Shown here: positions 9,897 to 20,820 of the stretch, piece by piece
Numbering within the stretch: position 1 is the stretch's first letter
Layout of the letters: each line of letters begins with the position of its first letter
Assembly: GCF_024127895.1 (NCBI RefSeq)
Contig: NZ_JAMYBK010000001.1
Coordinates: 1-64,000, forward strand
DNA length: 64,000 nt
Origin: Pseudomonas guariconensis
GTDB lineage: Bacteria > Pseudomonadota > Gammaproteobacteria > Pseudomonadales > Pseudomonadaceae
Direction: 5' to 3'
The notes under the pieces: model-generated
What the model saw: only the letters and a program-made list of their open reading frames with translations
What the model was told of the DNA's origin: nothing
Database searches by the model: none
Translations under genes and position numbers: made by a program

Positions 9897-10975
9897 AAGC
9901 GTCGCTGCTGAAAAAACTGGAGACCCTCCAGGATCGCTTCGAGGAACTCACCGCCCTGCTGGGCGATGCCGAAGTCATTTCCGACCAGACCCGCTTTCGC
10001 GCCTATTCCCGCGAATATGCCGAAGTCGAACCGGTGATCGCTGCCTACAAGGAGTGGAGCAAGGTCCAGGACGACCTCGAAGGTGCCCAGGCGCTGCTCA
10101 AGGACAGCGACCCCGACCTGCGCGAGATGGCCGTGGAGGAAGTGCGCGAGGCCAAGGAGCAACTGGTCGGCCTGGAGTCCCAACTGCAGCGCATGCTGCT
10201 GCCCAAGGACCCCAACGACGGGCGCAACGTGTTCCTCGAGATCCGTGCCGGCACCGGCGGCGACGAGGCGGCGATTTTTTCGGGCGACCTGTTCCGCATG
10301 TATTCGCGCTACGCCGAGAAGCGCGGCTGGCGCCTGGAGATCCTCTCCGAGAATGAAGGCGAGCACGGCGGCTACAAGGAGATCATCGCCCGGGTCGAGG
10401 GCGACAGCGTCTATGGCAAGCTCAAGTTCGAGTCTGGCGCGCACCGTGTGCAACGGGTACCGGAAACCGAATCCCAGGGTCGCATCCATACCTCGGCCTG
10501 CACCGTGGCGGTGCTGCCCGAGCCGGACGAGCAAGTGGCGGTGGAGATCAACCCGGCCGACCTGCGCATCGACACCTACCGCGCCTCGGGCGCCGGTGGC
10601 CAGCACGTCAACAAGACCGACTCGGCGATCCGCATCACCCATCTGCCCACCGGCATCGTGGTCGAATGCCAGGAAGAACGCTCCCAGCACAAGAACCGTG
10701 CCCGCGCCATGGCCTGGCTGTCGGCCAAGCTCAACGACATGCAGACCAGCGCCCAGCAGAACGCCATCGCCAGCGAGCGCAAGCTGCTGGTCGGCTCGGG
10801 CGACCGCTCCGAGCGCATCCGCACCTACAACTATCCACAGGGCCGGGTCACCGATCACCGTATCAACCTGACCCTGTACTCCCTCGACGAGGTCCTGGCC
10901 GGTGGCGTCGATGCCGTGATCGAACCCTTGCTGGCCGAATACCAGGCCGATCAACTGGCCGCCCTGGGAGACTGA
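9893..10975 (+). CDS. prfA: Peptide chain release factor 1
   Basis: A 360-residue class I release factor that reads UAA and UAG. The GGQ tripeptide that triggers hydrolysis is at residues 235-237 (SGAGGQHVN). The codon-reading PxT motif appears as PET (190-192), within [14 protein letters not shown], where E. coli has PAT; both fit the RF1 pattern. The Gln of GGQ is the methylation target of PrmC, encoded by the next gene. It overlaps hemA by 4 bp and abuts prmC with no gap. Confidence 0.97.
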   Translation: MKASLLKKLETLQDRFEELTALLGDAEVISDQTRFRAYSREYAEVEPVIAAYKEWSKVQDDLEGAQALLKDSDPDLREMAVEEVREAKEQLVGLESQLQRMLLPKDPNDGRNVFLEIRAGTGGDEAAIFSGDLFRMYSRYAEKRGWRLEILSENEGEHGGYKEIIARVEGDSVYGKLKFESGAHRVQRVPETESQGRIHTSACTVAVLPEPDEQVAVEINPADLRIDTYRASGAGGQHVNKTDSAIRITHLPTGIVVECQEERSQHKNRARAMAWLSAKLNDMQTSAQQNAIASERKLLVGSGDRSERIRTYNYPQGRVTDHRINLTLYSLDEVLAGGVDAVIEPLLAEYQADQLAALGD

Positions 10976-11806
10976 ATGACCATCATCGCCAGCCTGCTGC
11001 GCAACGCGCAGTTGCCGGATTCCCCGACCCCGCGCCTGGACGCCGAGCTGTTGCTGGCGGCTGCCCTGGGCAAGTCGCGCAGCTACCTGCACACCTGGCC
11101 CGAGCGGATCGTCAGCAGCGAGGCGGCCGAGACTTTCGCCGGCTACCTGGAGCGCCGCCGAGCCGGTGAGCCGGTGGCCTACATCCTGGGGCAACAGGGC
11201 TTCTGGAAGCTCGACCTGGAAGTGGCGCCGCACACCCTGATCCCACGTCCGGAGACCGAGCTGCTGGTGGAGGTGGCCCTGCAATTGCTGCCCGCTACGC
11301 CGGCACGGGTGCTCGACCTGGGCACCGGCACCGGCGCCATCGCCCTGGCCCTGGCCAGCGAGCGCCCGGCCTGGCAGGTGACGGCGGTGGATCGGGTCGA
11401 GCAGGCCGTGGCCCTGGCCGAGCGCAACCGCCTGCGTCTTGGCCTGGGCAATGTCCAGGTACGCGCCAGCCACTGGTTCGACAGCCTGGCGGGTGAGCGC
11501 TTCGAGCTGATCCTGAGTAACCCGCCCTACATCGCCGCCGAGGATCCGCACCTGGCGGCCGGTGACGTGCGCTTCGAGCCGAGCAGTGCGCTGGTGGCGG
11601 GGCAGGATGGCCTGGACGACCTGCGGGCGATCATCGCCCAGGCGCCGCAGCACCTGCAGCCTGGCGGCTGGCTGCTGCTCGAACACGGTTACGACCAGGC
11701 TGCGGCGGTGCGCGAGCTGTTGGCTGGCCATGGTTTCACCCGCGTGGCCAGTCGCCTGGACCTGGCCGGTCATGAACGTATCTCCCTGGGGTGCCTGCCA
11801 TGCTGA
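10976..11806 (+). CDS. prmC: Release factor glutamine methyltransferase
   Basis: SAM-dependent enzyme that N5-methylates the Gln of the GGQ motif in release factors 1 and 2. 276 residues: an amino helical domain that holds the factor, SAM motif VLDLGTGTG at about residues 112-120, and catalytic NPPY at 182-185 (SNPPYIAAED). ATG directly follows the prfA stop codon, so expression with its substrate is coupled. Overlaps moeB by 7 bp. Confidence 0.96.
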   Translation: MTIIASLLRNAQLPDSPTPRLDAELLLAAALGKSRSYLHTWPERIVSSEAAETFAGYLERRRAGEPVAYILGQQGFWKLDLEVAPHTLIPRPETELLVEVALQLLPATPARVLDLGTGTGAIALALASERPAWQVTAVDRVEQAVALAERNRLRLGLGNVQVRASHWFDSLAGERFELILSNPPYIAAEDPHLAAGDVRFEPSSALVAGQDGLDDLRAIIAQAPQHLQPGGWLLLEHGYDQAAAVRELLAGHGFTRVASRLDLAGHERISLGCLPC

Positions 11807-12555
11807 GTGATCAGGAACTGTTGCGCTACAGCCGGCAAATCCTGCTGGCCCAGGTGGATATCGACGGCCAATTGCGCCTCAAGCAGGGCAAGGCGCTGGT
11901 GGTCGGCCTCGGTGGGCTGGGCTCGCCGGTGGCACTGTACCTGGCGGCGGCGGGTGTCGGTGAACTGCACCTGGCCGATTTCGACACGGTCGACCTGACC
12001 AACCTGCAACGCCAGATCATTCATGACAGCGCCAGCGTCGGCATGAGCAAAGTGGATTCGGCGCTCCAGCGCCTGCAGGCGATCAACCCCGAGGTGAGGC
12101 TGGTCGCCCATCGCCAGGCCCTGGACGAGGATTCGCTGGCGGCTGCCGTGGCGGCGGTCGACCTGGTGTTGGATTGCTCCGACAATTTCGCCACCCGCGA
12201 GGCGGTCAATGCCGCCTGCGTCGGCGTAGGCAAGCCGCTGGTCAGCGGGGCGGCGATCCGCCTCGAGGGGCAGTTGTCGGTGTTCGACCCGCGCCGTGAC
12301 GACAGCCCCTGCTACCACTGCCTGTATGGCCATGGCAGCGAAGCCGAGCTGACCTGCAGCGAAGCCGGCGTGCTCGGGCCGCTGGTGGGGCTGGTGGGCA
12401 GCCTGCAGGCGCTGGAGGCGCTCAAGCTCTTGGCCGGCTTCGGCGAGCCGCTGGTAGGACGGCTGCTGCTGATCGATGCCCTCGGCACGCGCATGCGCGA
12501 ACTGCGGGTCAAGCGCGATCCGGCCTGTACCGTCTGTGGCGGCCGGCATGGCTGA
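11800..12555 (+). CDS. moeB: MoeB/ThiF-family adenylyltransferase
   Basis: 251 residues from the ATG at 11800; a GTG at 11791 is possible but overlaps prmC more. It belongs to the E1-like family that adenylates the carboxyl terminus of MoaD- or ThiS-like sulfur carriers, here most likely for molybdopterin synthase. Nucleotide-binding motif GLGGLGSP at about residues 36-43, Asp in DCSDNF, and two zinc Cys pairs: 171/174 (CYHC) and 243/246 (CTVC). It has no rhodanese domain. Overlap with murI is 8 bp. Confidence 0.9.
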   Translation: MLSDQELLRYSRQILLAQVDIDGQLRLKQGKALVVGLGGLGSPVALYLAAAGVGELHLADFDTVDLTNLQRQIIHDSASVGMSKVDSALQRLQAINPEVRLVAHRQALDEDSLAAAVAAVDLVLDCSDNFATREAVNAACVGVGKPLVSGAAIRLEGQLSVFDPRRDDSPCYHCLYGHGSEAELTCSEAGVLGPLVGLVGSLQALEALKLLAGFGEPLVGRLLLIDALGTRMRELRVKRDPACTVCGGRHG

Positions 12556-13345
12556 ACGCTCGGCGCCGGTCGGGGTGATGGACTCGGGGGTCGGCGGCCT
12601 GTCGGTGCTAGCCGAGATCCAGCGCCTGCTACCCAACGAGTCGCTGTTGTATGTCGCCGATAGCGGCCATGTGCCCTACGGCGAGAAGTCGCCCGACTAC
12701 ATCCGTGAGCGTTTGCGGCGCATCGCCGGGTTCTTCCACGAGCGAGGTGTCAAGGCCATGGTCCTGGCCTGCAACACCGCCACCGTGGCGGCTGTCGCCG
12801 ATCTGCGCGAGTTGTACCCGGGGTGGCCATTGGTGGGCATGGAGCCTGCGGTCAAGCCGGCGGCGGCGGCGACCCGCTCCGGCGTGGTCGGCGTGCTGGC
12901 CACCACCGGCACCTTGCAAAGCGCCAAGTTCGCTGCCTTGCTCGACCGCTTCGCCAGCGACGTGCGGGTGGTCACCCAGCCCTGCCCGGGCCTGGTCGAA
13001 TGCATCGAGGCGGGCGATCTCGGCAGCCCACGGTTGCGCGAGCTGCTGCGAGGCTATGTGCAGCCCTTGCTGGCCGCGGGCTGCGACACCCTGATCCTTG
13101 GCTGCACCCACTATCCTTTCCTGCGCCCGTTGCTGGCTGGCATGGTGCCGGCGGACGTGGCCATCATCGATACCGGCGCCGCTGTGGCGCGGCAGTTGCA
13201 GCGCCTGCTTGGGGCGCACGACCTGCTGGCCGAAGGGCCAGCGCGGGATACGGCGTTCTGGACCAGTACCGATCCTGAATCTCTGAAAAAGATCCTACCT
13301 GTGCTGTGGCATAAGTCCGACAGTGTGCAAAGCTTTCCGCTATAG
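12548..13345 (+). CDS. murI: Glutamate racemase
   Basis: Supplies D-glutamate for peptidoglycan. 265 residues from the ATG at 12548, inside the end of moeB. The two catalytic cysteines are Cys75 (LACNTATV) and Cys186 (LGCTHYPF); Asp12-Ser13 in MDSGVGG form the substrate-binding start. The amino extension in the longer open frame is moeB in another frame. Last gene of the operon; a modest hairpin (AAACGC / GCGTTT, 13348-13367) follows. Confidence 0.96.
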   Translation: MAERSAPVGVMDSGVGGLSVLAEIQRLLPNESLLYVADSGHVPYGEKSPDYIRERLRRIAGFFHERGVKAMVLACNTATVAAVADLRELYPGWPLVGMEPAVKPAAAATRSGVVGVLATTGTLQSAKFAALLDRFASDVRVVTQPCPGLVECIEAGDLGSPRLRELLRGYVQPLLAAGCDTLILGCTHYPFLRPLLAGMVPADVAIIDTGAAVARQLQRLLGAHDLLAEGPARDTAFWTSTDPESLKKILPVLWHKSDSVQSFPL

Positions 13346-13461
13346 CTAAACGCAAGAAGCCGCGTTTCAAGCTGAACTATCGGACTACTGCCGATTTCTA
13401 CCGATTTGCCTGCGATGACGGGCGAACACCAACGACAGCATCAGGAAGAAGGATGTCTCTC

Positions 13462-13980
13462 ATGAAGAAACGGCTTGGCTTGGCGGCGCTTGCCGCTTTG
13501 ACTTTGGGGCAGGGGTTGTTGGCGCAGGCCGCCGACATTTCGTTTTCGGTGGGGCAGAGCGGTGACTCCACCATGGTCTACCGGTTGGGGATGCAGTCGA
13601 ACTGGGATGCCAGCTGGTGGCAGACCAGTGTAGGGCGGCTGACAGGCTATTGGGATGGGGCCTACACGTATTGGGATGGGGACGACACCGCCAGCAATCA
13701 CAGCCTTTCATTCGCCCCGGTGTTCGTCTACGAGTTCGCCGGCGAGTCGGTCAAACCCTACATCGAGGCCGGTATCGGCGTCGCCGTGTTCTCCAGCACC
13801 GAGCTGGAGAGTAACCAGCTGGGCTCGGCCTTCCAGTTCGAGGACCGCATCGGCGTCGGCCTGCGTTTCGCCGGTGGGCATGAGGTCGGTATCCGTGCCA
13901 TCCACTACTCCAACGCTGGTATCAAGCAACCCAACGACGGTGTCGAGAGCTACGCCTTGCACTACCGCATGCCGCTTTGA
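13462..13980 (+). CDS. pagL: Lipid A 3-O-deacylase PagL
   Basis: A 172-residue outer-membrane beta-barrel that removes the 3-O acyl chain of lipid A. The signal peptide is MKKRLGLAALAALTLG..., cleaving after Ala23 or Ala24. The PagL active-site segment RAIHYSNAGIKQPNDG is at 146-160, with His148 and Ser150 as the catalytic pair, and the protein ends in an aromatic-containing strand YALHYRMPL. The ATG at 13462 has AAGGA eight bases upstream; an in-frame ATG at 13453 lies almost on top of it and is less likely. Monocistronic, convergent with the SDR gene. Confidence 0.92.
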   Translation: MKKRLGLAALAALTLGQGLLAQAADISFSVGQSGDSTMVYRLGMQSNWDASWWQTSVGRLTGYWDGAYTYWDGDDTASNHSLSFAPVFVYEFAGESVKPYIEAGIGVAVFSSTELESNQLGSAFQFEDRIGVGLRFAGGHEVGIRAIHYSNAGIKQPNDGVESYALHYRMPL

Positions 13981-13987
13981 CCCTGGC

Positions 13988-14010
13988 GGCCACCCTGGTC
14001 GAGGGTGGCC
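13988..14010. terminator. Hairpin between pagL and SDR gene
   Basis: GGCCACCCT / AGGGTGGCC with a 5-nt loop lies between two convergent genes. T-tracts are poor, so it may be a weak or factor-assisted terminator. Confidence 0.5.
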
Positions 14011-14019
14011 GACCGCTTC

Positions 14020-14718
14020 TCAATGGGGCAGGGGCCACAGGCTGTTCAGGCTCAGTGCCTCCAGCACCAGTTCCGGTTCCCGTTGTGGCAGACGCTGCAG
14101 CAGTGCCTGGGCAGCGCGGTATGGCGTCCATTGCTCGGGGATGGCCCGGGCCGGAGTTACCGGTGTCGTCAGCGACTGTGGCGCCACCATGGCCAGGTCG
14201 ATGCCGAGGGCGTGTAGGGTCTGGCGTTGTTCGCGGAACCACTGTGGCAGGTTGTTGACCCCGCTTGGCGGCTGGGCGGGGTCGTGCAGTTGCAATGTGG
14301 TGCAGGGGCTGAAGATCGCCATGACCTGGGGCGCATCGCCCTTGACCAGCAAGGGCAGGGCACCGGCCAGGCAGTGCTCGCTGGCAAGCAGGTTGCTCGT
14401 GACGATCGCTTCGAACAGTTCGTCGGACGCCTGCGCCTGCGGCAGGTAGTCGCAGCTGCCGGCGTTGACGATCAAGCCGTCCAGCGTGCCCCACTCCGCC
14501 TGCAGGCGCGCCGCGGCGAGGTGGGCCTGGGCGGCGTCATGCAGGGGGGCGGGCAGGCGTAGCAGTTGTCCTGGATGATGCGCCTCGAGGTCATCCAGCT
14601 CTCGGCACGGCTTGCCACTCGTGGCGACGTGGCAGCCCTGTTCGAGCAACCCTTGCACCAAGGCCAGGCCGAGCCCGTTGGTTGCCCCTGTTACCCAGAA
14701 ACGACGCAAGTTTCTCAA
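14020..14718 (-). CDS. Short-chain dehydrogenase/reductase-like protein, atypical active site
   Basis: 232 residues with the SDR cofactor motif TGATNGLG (about 10-17) and NAG (about 89-91), so NAD(P) binding is likely. The usual catalytic Tyr-x3-Lys is not found: the region after the catalytic-Ser position (IFSPCTTLQLHD) has no YxxxK. Activity as a dehydrogenase is therefore doubtful. The start is a TTG (14718) overlapping the phrB stop as TTGA, which implies translational coupling to phrB. Substrate unknown; linkage to photolyase suggests shared light- or damage-related regulation, an inference. Confidence 0.8.
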   Translation of the reverse strand: MRNLRRFWVTGATNGLGLALVQGLLEQGCHVATSGKPCRELDDLEAHHPGQLLRLPAPLHDAAQAHLAAARLQAEWGTLDGLIVNAGSCDYLPQAQASDELFEAIVTSNLLASEHCLAGALPLLVKGDAPQVMAIFSPCTTLQLHDPAQPPSGVNNLPQWFREQRQTLHALGIDLAMVAPQSLTTPVTPARAIPEQWTPYRAAQALLQRLPQREPELVLEALSLNSLWPLPH

Positions 14719-16169
14719 GATTCAACCCTCTGATCCTGCCAGCCGGACAGGCCCTTGAAGGCTGCCAATGCCCGCTGGCGACTGCTGCTGAGATCTACGA
14801 TCGGACTGTGGTAGAAACGTGTAGCAATAAAGTCGGCAGATTTCATCGGTTCATGAATGAATTTTTCATCCAAACCCTGAAGCTCCGGCAGCCATTGGCG
14901 AAGGAAGTTCCCGCCTGGGTCGAAACGTTGTGATTGAGTGATCGGATTGAACAGGCGGAAGTATGGCACCGCATCGGTTCCGCTGGAGGCGCTCCACTGC
15001 CAACCGCCATTGTTGGCGGCCAGGTCGCCATCGATCAGGTGACGCATGAAATGGCGCTCGCCGTGGCGCCAGTCGATCAGCAGGTTCTTGCTCAGGAACA
15101 TGGCGACGATCATGCGCAGGCGGTTGTGCATCCAGCCGGTGTGCAGCAACTGGCGCATGGCCGCATCGATGATCGGAAAGCCCGTACGGCCTTCGGCCCA
15201 GGCCTCGAAGTCATCGGGGGCGTCGCGCCAGGGGAGGGCGTCGGTGTGGGCGCGGAAGGCCCGGTGCCGACAGACCTGTGGATAACCTACCAGGATGTGC
15301 TTGTAGAACTCTCGCCATAGCAGCTCGTCGAGCCAGGCTTGCACGCCGCTGCTGCCACTGTCGAACGCCCCGCCGTTGGCGTTCAGGGCTGCATGCAGGC
15401 ATTGCCGTGGCGAGATCACCCCGGCGGTCAGGTAGGGCGAGAGTTGGCTGGTACCGGCCTTGGCCGGCAGGTCGCGCAGGTGTGGGTAGTCCTCGACGGT
15501 TTCATCGAGGAATCGGGACAGCCGGCGCCGTGCTTCGGACTCCCCGGCCCCCCAGTGCGCGATCAATGCCGTTGTCGGGGTGTCGAAACCCTCGATACGC
15601 GTGGGCACGGGGTCGCTGGCGATGCCCAGCGGCGCCTGGGGCCGGGCTGGGGCGGCCAGGCTCGGCAGGTTGTGGTGCAGGTGCTCCAGGCAGGCCTTCC
15701 TGAACTGGCCGAATACCTGGAAACATTGGCCGTTGCGGGTCGTGATGCTGCCGGGGCGAAACAATGTCTGGGCCAGGTAAGCATGGCTGGCGATTCCGGC
15801 ACTGGCCAGCAGGGCCCGGGTCGCCGTGTCGCGTCGCTGTTCATTGACCCCGTATTCCTCGTTCCAGTGCACGGCCCCGACAGAGTACTGGCGGCAGACG
15901 CCGAGCAGGGCTCCGGGGGCTTCGCTCCATAGGCTGGCCTGGCGGATCAGCAGCGGGATACCGAGCGCTTCCAGCGAGTGGCGCAGCTCGCGCAGGTTAC
16001 GCAGCCAGAAGTCGACCTTGCACGCGGCATCGTCATGGGCCTGCCATTGACCGGGGCTGACCAGCCACACGGCGAGGGTGGGCCCGTGCGCGCAGGCGGC
16101 GCTCAGGGCGGTGTTGTCGGCGATACGCAGGTCACTGCGCAGCCAGATCAGCTGCAGGTTGGGTTTCAT
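14715..16169 (-). CDS. phrB: Deoxyribodipyrimidine photolyase (CPD class I)
   Basis: Light-dependent repair of cyclobutane pyrimidine dimers using FADH- and an antenna chromophore. 484 residues. The amino photolyase domain starts at LIWLRSDLRIADNTAL. The FAD-binding half carries ELLWREFYKHIL, GRTGFPIIDAAMRQL, WMHNRLRMIVA and the Trp-rich stretch NNGGWQWSASSGTD. The ATG at 16169 is preferred to a GTG six codons earlier. Downstream it is coupled to the SDR gene. The upstream intergenic region holds repeated operator-like sequences. Confidence 0.95.
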   Translation of the reverse strand: MKPNLQLIWLRSDLRIADNTALSAACAHGPTLAVWLVSPGQWQAHDDAACKVDFWLRNLRELRHSLEALGIPLLIRQASLWSEAPGALLGVCRQYSVGAVHWNEEYGVNEQRRDTATRALLASAGIASHAYLAQTLFRPGSITTRNGQCFQVFGQFRKACLEHLHHNLPSLAAPARPQAPLGIASDPVPTRIEGFDTPTTALIAHWGAGESEARRRLSRFLDETVEDYPHLRDLPAKAGTSQLSPYLTAGVISPRQCLHAALNANGGAFDSGSSGVQAWLDELLWREFYKHILVGYPQVCRHRAFRAHTDALPWRDAPDDFEAWAEGRTGFPIIDAAMRQLLHTGWMHNRLRMIVAMFLSKNLLIDWRHGERHFMRHLIDGDLAANNGGWQWSASSGTDAVPYFRLFNPITQSQRFDPGGNFLRQWLPELQGLDEKFIHEPMKSADFIATRFYHSPIVDLSSSRQRALAAFKGLSGWQDQRVES

Positions 16170-16358
16170 CCTTGGCTCGTGGGTCACTGTGAGTGCTGCA
16201 AAGACGCAGGCCTTGCATGGGGATCGTTGTGTGCGCCCAGGCGTATCCCGATACTGTCAGAAGACTTGTACTGAAATATTTTGTGTATAACGTTATAGGC
16301 TAATTAATGTAGCCAAAAACTTACGCAAGATGATTTTCTTGTATAGGTTTGCGTGCCA
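16170..16358. promoter_or_regulatory. phrB control region with repeated TTGTATA-type motifs
   Basis: An AT-rich 189-bp interval unlike the surrounding DNA. It holds the 12-bp palindrome TATAACGTTATA (16286-16297) inside TGTGTATAACGTTATAGG, and TTGTATAGGTTT (16339-16350). A related inverted pair lies upstream of the divergent FAD/epimerase genes (17393-17424). Such AACCTATACAA-like dyads suggest a MerR-family (LitR/CarH-like) operator. The regulator assignment is inference. Confidence 0.45.
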
Positions 16359-17384
<1,026 letters not shown>

Positions 17385-17392
17385 TCAGGCAA

Positions 17393-17424
17393 ACCTGTAC
17401 AATGCACCACTTTTGTATAAGGTT
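17393..17424. promoter_or_regulatory. Operator-like inverted repeat between flavoprotein and epimerase genes
   Basis: AACCTGTACAA (17392-17402) faces TTGTATAAGGTT (17413-17424), an imperfect inverted repeat. The second arm matches the sequence at 16283-16298 (TGTATAA-GTTAT). The 187-bp divergent region probably drives both the minus-strand flavoprotein and the plus-strand epimerase-hemH pair. Confidence 0.4.
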
Positions 17425-17532
17425 ATTCCGCTCGATAGGACAGGTTGGCCTATGTTTATCCGAGAGCGTTCGGTCAAAAAAGTGCCTTGTTCTTAAAAAT
17501 AGACCACGGCCGCAGACTGCGAGGATACAGCC

Positions 17533-18438
17533 ATGCATATATTGCTGACCGGCGGTACTGGCTTGATCGGCCAGCATCTCTGCCAGTTCTGGCGCGGCCA
17601 GGGCCATCGCCTGACCGTGTGGAGCCGACGTCCGGAGCAGGTGCCCAAGCTGTGTGGTACAGGTGTGCGCGGCATCGCCCAACTGGAGGAACTGGCGCCG
17701 GACGACGCCGTGGACGCGGTGATCAATCTCGCCGGCGCGCCTATCGCCGATCGGCCCTGGACCGCGGCGCGGCGAACGTTGCTCTGGGCCAGCCGTATCA
17801 CCCTCACCGAGCGCCTGGTGGCCTGGTTGGAAAGCCGCGAACAGCGCCCCGAGGTGCTGATCTCTGGCTCAGCCGTGGGCTGGTACGGCGACGGTGGCGA
17901 GCGTGAGCTGACCGAGGCGTCGCCGCCGGTGAAGGAGGATTTCGCCAGCCAGTTGTGCATTGCCTGGGAAGAAACCGCGCAACGTGCGCAAGCGCTCGGT
18001 ATCCGCGTGGTACTGGTACGTACCGGGCTGGTACTGGCCAGCGATGGCGGCTTTTTGTCGCGCCTGCGCCTGCCGTTCAAGCTGGGGCTGGGCGGGCCCT
18101 TGGGTGACGGTCGGCAGTGGATGCCGTGGGTTCATATAGAAGACCAGGTCGCCCTGATTGATTTTCTCTTGCAGCACAAGGACGCCAGCGGTCCTTATAA
18201 TGCCTGCGCACCGGAACCTGTGCGCAACCGCGAATTCGCCAAGCGCCTGGGGCGGGCCTTGCACCGGCCGGCCTTCCTGCCGGTGCCGGCGCCGTTGCTC
18301 AAGGCCGGCCTGGGCGAGCTGTCGACCCTGTTGCTCGGCGGCCAGCGCGCCCGCCCGGTGCGCTTGCTGGCGGCGGGCTTCACGTTCCGCTTCAACGATC
18401 TGCAATCGGCCCTGGGCAACCTGTCCAGTCGCCTCTGA
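17533..18438 (+). CDS. TIGR01777-family NAD(P)-dependent epimerase (YfcH-like)
   Basis: 301 residues of the extended SDR superfamily. The cofactor motif GGTGLIG is at about 7-13, NLAGAPI and SGSAVGWYG follow in order, and the carboxyl domain ends [12 protein letters not shown]. The family is related to the cell-division inhibitor SulA of cyanobacteria and E. coli YfcH; its reaction is not established. AGGATACAGCC precedes the ATG. hemH starts 13 bp downstream, so the two form an operon. Confidence 0.88.
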   Translation: MHILLTGGTGLIGQHLCQFWRGQGHRLTVWSRRPEQVPKLCGTGVRGIAQLEELAPDDAVDAVINLAGAPIADRPWTAARRTLLWASRITLTERLVAWLESREQRPEVLISGSAVGWYGDGGERELTEASPPVKEDFASQLCIAWEETAQRAQALGIRVVLVRTGLVLASDGGFLSRLRLPFKLGLGGPLGDGRQWMPWVHIEDQVALIDFLLQHKDASGPYNACAPEPVRNREFAKRLGRALHRPAFLPVPAPLLKAGLGELSTLLLGGQRARPVRLLAAGFTFRFNDLQSALGNLSSRL

Positions 18439-18451
18439 CATAGGACGCTGC

Positions 18452-19465
18452 ATGACCGATCACGCCCTGCTGCTGGTCAACCTGGGTTCACCGGCCTCCA
18501 CTTCTGTGGCCGACGTACGCCGTTACCTCAACCAGTTCCTCATGGACCCCTACGTGATCGACCTGCCCTGGCCTGTGCGGCGTCTGCTGGTGTCGCTGAT
18601 CCTGGTCAAGCGCCCGGAGCAGTCGGCCCATGCCTATGCCTCGATCTGGTGGGACGAGGGTTCGCCCCTGGTGGTGTTGACCCGGCGCCTGCAGGCGGCC
18701 ATGGCCGAGCATTGGCCCCATGGCCCGGTGGAGATCGCCATGCGTTATGGCGAGCCGGCCCTGCCCGAGGTGCTCGAGCGCTTGGCGGCCCAGGGTGTGC
18801 GCAAGGTGACCCTGGCGCCGCTCTATCCACAATTCGCCGACAGCACCGTGACCACGGTGGTGGAGCTTGCGAAAAAGACCATTGCCGAGCGTCAGCTGTC
18901 GCTGCAGATGCGCGTGCTGCAGCCGTTCTATGACCAGCCCTGCTATATCGACGCCCTGGCGACCAGCGCCAGGCCTTACCTGGAGCAGGGTTACGATCAC
19001 CTGCTGCTGAGTTTCCACGGCTTGCCCGAGCGCCACCTGAAGAAGCTCGACCCGAGCGGCAAGCATGACTTCCAGGCGCCCGATTGCTGCAAGGACGCCA
19101 GCGCCGAGATGCGTGCGGTGTGCTATCGCGGGCAGTGCCTGGCCACTGCCAAGGCGTTCGCGGCGAAGATGGGGATCCCCGATGGCAAGTGGTCGGTGTC
19201 GTTCCAGTCGCGCCTGGGCCGCGCCAAGTGGATCGAGCCCTATACCGAGACGCGTCTGGACGAGTTGGGCAAGGCTGGGGTGAAGAAGTTGCTGGTGATG
19301 TGCCCGGCTTTCGTTGCCGATTGCATCGAGACGCTGGAGGAGATTGGCCTGCGTGGTAGCGAGCAGTTCGTCGAGGCGGGGGGGGAGGAGTTGGTGCTGG
19401 TGCCTTGCCTGAACGATCACCCGGAATGGGCGAGGGTGTTGGCGGGGATGTGCGAGGCTGCCTGA
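18452..19465 (+). CDS. hemH: Ferrochelatase
   Basis: Inserts ferrous iron into protoporphyrin IX, the last step of protohaem synthesis. 337 residues from the ATG at 18452; a longer frame upstream is the epimerase read in another frame. Family motifs: [10 protein letters not shown] at the start, [10 protein letters not shown] around the metal-binding His, [14 protein letters not shown], and the [15 protein letters not shown] segment with the conserved Glu. Cotranscribed with the TIGR01777 epimerase. Since photolyase and a flavoprotein are adjacent, light-linked control of haem synthesis is conceivable but unproven. Confidence 0.96.
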   Translation: MTDHALLLVNLGSPASTSVADVRRYLNQFLMDPYVIDLPWPVRRLLVSLILVKRPEQSAHAYASIWWDEGSPLVVLTRRLQAAMAEHWPHGPVEIAMRYGEPALPEVLERLAAQGVRKVTLAPLYPQFADSTVTTVVELAKKTIAERQLSLQMRVLQPFYDQPCYIDALATSARPYLEQGYDHLLLSFHGLPERHLKKLDPSGKHDFQAPDCCKDASAEMRAVCYRGQCLATAKAFAAKMGIPDGKWSVSFQSRLGRAKWIEPYTETRLDELGKAGVKKLLVMCPAFVADCIETLEEIGLRGSEQFVEAGGEELVLVPCLNDHPEWARVLAGMCEAA

Positions 19466-19503
19466 GTTCCAGGCTGCCGATCCTAGACTTTTACCACCGC
19501 CAT

Positions 19504-19524
19504 TGGGGCCGCGATGCGGCCCCA
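19504..19524. terminator. Hairpin between hemH and uraA
   Basis: TGGGGCCGC / GCGGCCCCA with a 3-nt loop, between convergent genes. It resembles half a REP. No strong T-tract, so terminator function is uncertain. Confidence 0.45.
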
Positions 19525-19543
19525 GCATTGCCTGCCCTGGCGA

Positions 19544-20818
19544 TCAGGGCAACTGATCGTCCAGCTTCTTGTGCTTCCAGCTGTCGTTGCCCGGCAGGAT
19601 CAGGTTCAGGGCAATCGCCACCACGGCGCACAGGGCGATGCCTTTCAGGCCCCAGTCGTCCGGGCCGTCGCCGCTGCCGATCAGCACGCCGCCGATACCG
19701 AACACCAGGGTGACCGAGACGATCACCAGGTTGCGCGCTTCGGCCAGGTCGATCTTGTGGCGGATCATGGTGTTCATGCCCACCGCGGCGATCGAGCCGA
19801 ACAGCAGGCAGAGGATACCGCCCATCACCGGTACCGGAATGCTCTGCAGCAAGGCGCCGAACTTGCCGATGAACGCCAGGGCGATGGCGAAGATCGCCGC
19901 CCAGGTCATGATCTTCGGGTTGTAGTTCTTGGTCAGCATCACCGCGCCGGTCACTTCGGCATAGGTGGTGTTGGGCGGCCCGCCGAACAGGCCGGCTGCG
20001 GTGGTGGCCAGGCCATCGCCGAACAGGGTGCGGTGCAGGCCGGGCTTTTTCAGGTAGTCGCGGCCGGTTACGCTGCCTACCGCGATCACCCCGCCGATGT
20101 GCTCGATCGCCGGGGCCAGGGCCACCGGGACGATGAACAGGATCGCCTGCCAGTTGAATTCCGGGGCGGTGAACTTCGGCAGCTCCAGCCAGGGCGCGGC
20201 GGCGATCCTGGCGGTATCGACCACGCCGAAGGCGAACGACAGGGCAAAACCCACCAGCACACCAGCGATGATCGGCACCAGGCGGAAGATGCCCCTGCCG
20301 AACACGGCGACGATCAGCGTGGTCAGCAGCGCCGGCATGGAAATCAGCATGGCGGTCTGGTATGGCACCAGTACGCTGCCGTCACCGGCCTTGCCCATGG
20401 CCATGTTGGCAGCGATCGGCGCCATGGCCAGGCCAATGGAGATGATCACCGGGCCGATCACCACCGGCGGCAGCATGCGGTCGATGAAGCCGGTGCCTTT
20501 GATCTTCACCATCAGGCCCATGAAGGTGTAGACGAAACCGGCCGCCATCACACCGCCCATGGTGGCGGCCAGGCCGAACTGCCCCTTGGCGAGGATGATC
20601 GGGGTGATGAAGGCAAAGCTCGAGGCCAGGAACACCGGGACCTGGCGGCCAGTGACCAGTTGGAACAGCAGGGTGCCGAGGCCGGCGGTGAACAGCGCCA
20701 CGTTGGGGTCCAGGCCGGTGATCAGCGGCATCAGCACCAGCGCGCCGAATGCCACGAAGAGCATCTGCGCGCCCGAGACGACCTGGCGCCAGAGCGGGTC
20801 GTTGAAGCCGTCCTGCAT
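19544..20818 (-). CDS. uraA: Uracil-xanthine permease (NCS2 family)
   Basis: An inner-membrane proton symporter for uracil, 424 residues with about 14 hydrophobic segments. The NCS2 signatures are visible in AIEHIGGVIAVGSVTGRDYLKKPGLHRT and GGPPNTTYAEVTGAV. The ATG at 20818 starts MQDGFNDPLWRQ and lies 2 bp after the upp stop codon; the longer open frame runs inside upp and is rejected. It acts with upp, which traps imported uracil as UMP. Confidence 0.94.
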   Translation of the reverse strand: MQDGFNDPLWRQVVSGAQMLFVAFGALVLMPLITGLDPNVALFTAGLGTLLFQLVTGRQVPVFLASSFAFITPIILAKGQFGLAATMGGVMAAGFVYTFMGLMVKIKGTGFIDRMLPPVVIGPVIISIGLAMAPIAANMAMGKAGDGSVLVPYQTAMLISMPALLTTLIVAVFGRGIFRLVPIIAGVLVGFALSFAFGVVDTARIAAAPWLELPKFTAPEFNWQAILFIVPVALAPAIEHIGGVIAVGSVTGRDYLKKPGLHRTLFGDGLATTAAGLFGGPPNTTYAEVTGAVMLTKNYNPKIMTWAAIFAIALAFIGKFGALLQSIPVPVMGGILCLLFGSIAAVGMNTMIRHKIDLAEARNLVIVSVTLVFGIGGVLIGSGDGPDDWGLKGIALCAVVAIALNLILPGNDSWKHKKLDDQLP

Positions 20819-20820
20819 GG

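Noticed and set aside
9653..11773. A 706-codon open frame opposite prfA-prmC
   Set aside because: A shadow of GC-rich genes; the plus-strand genes have all family motifs.
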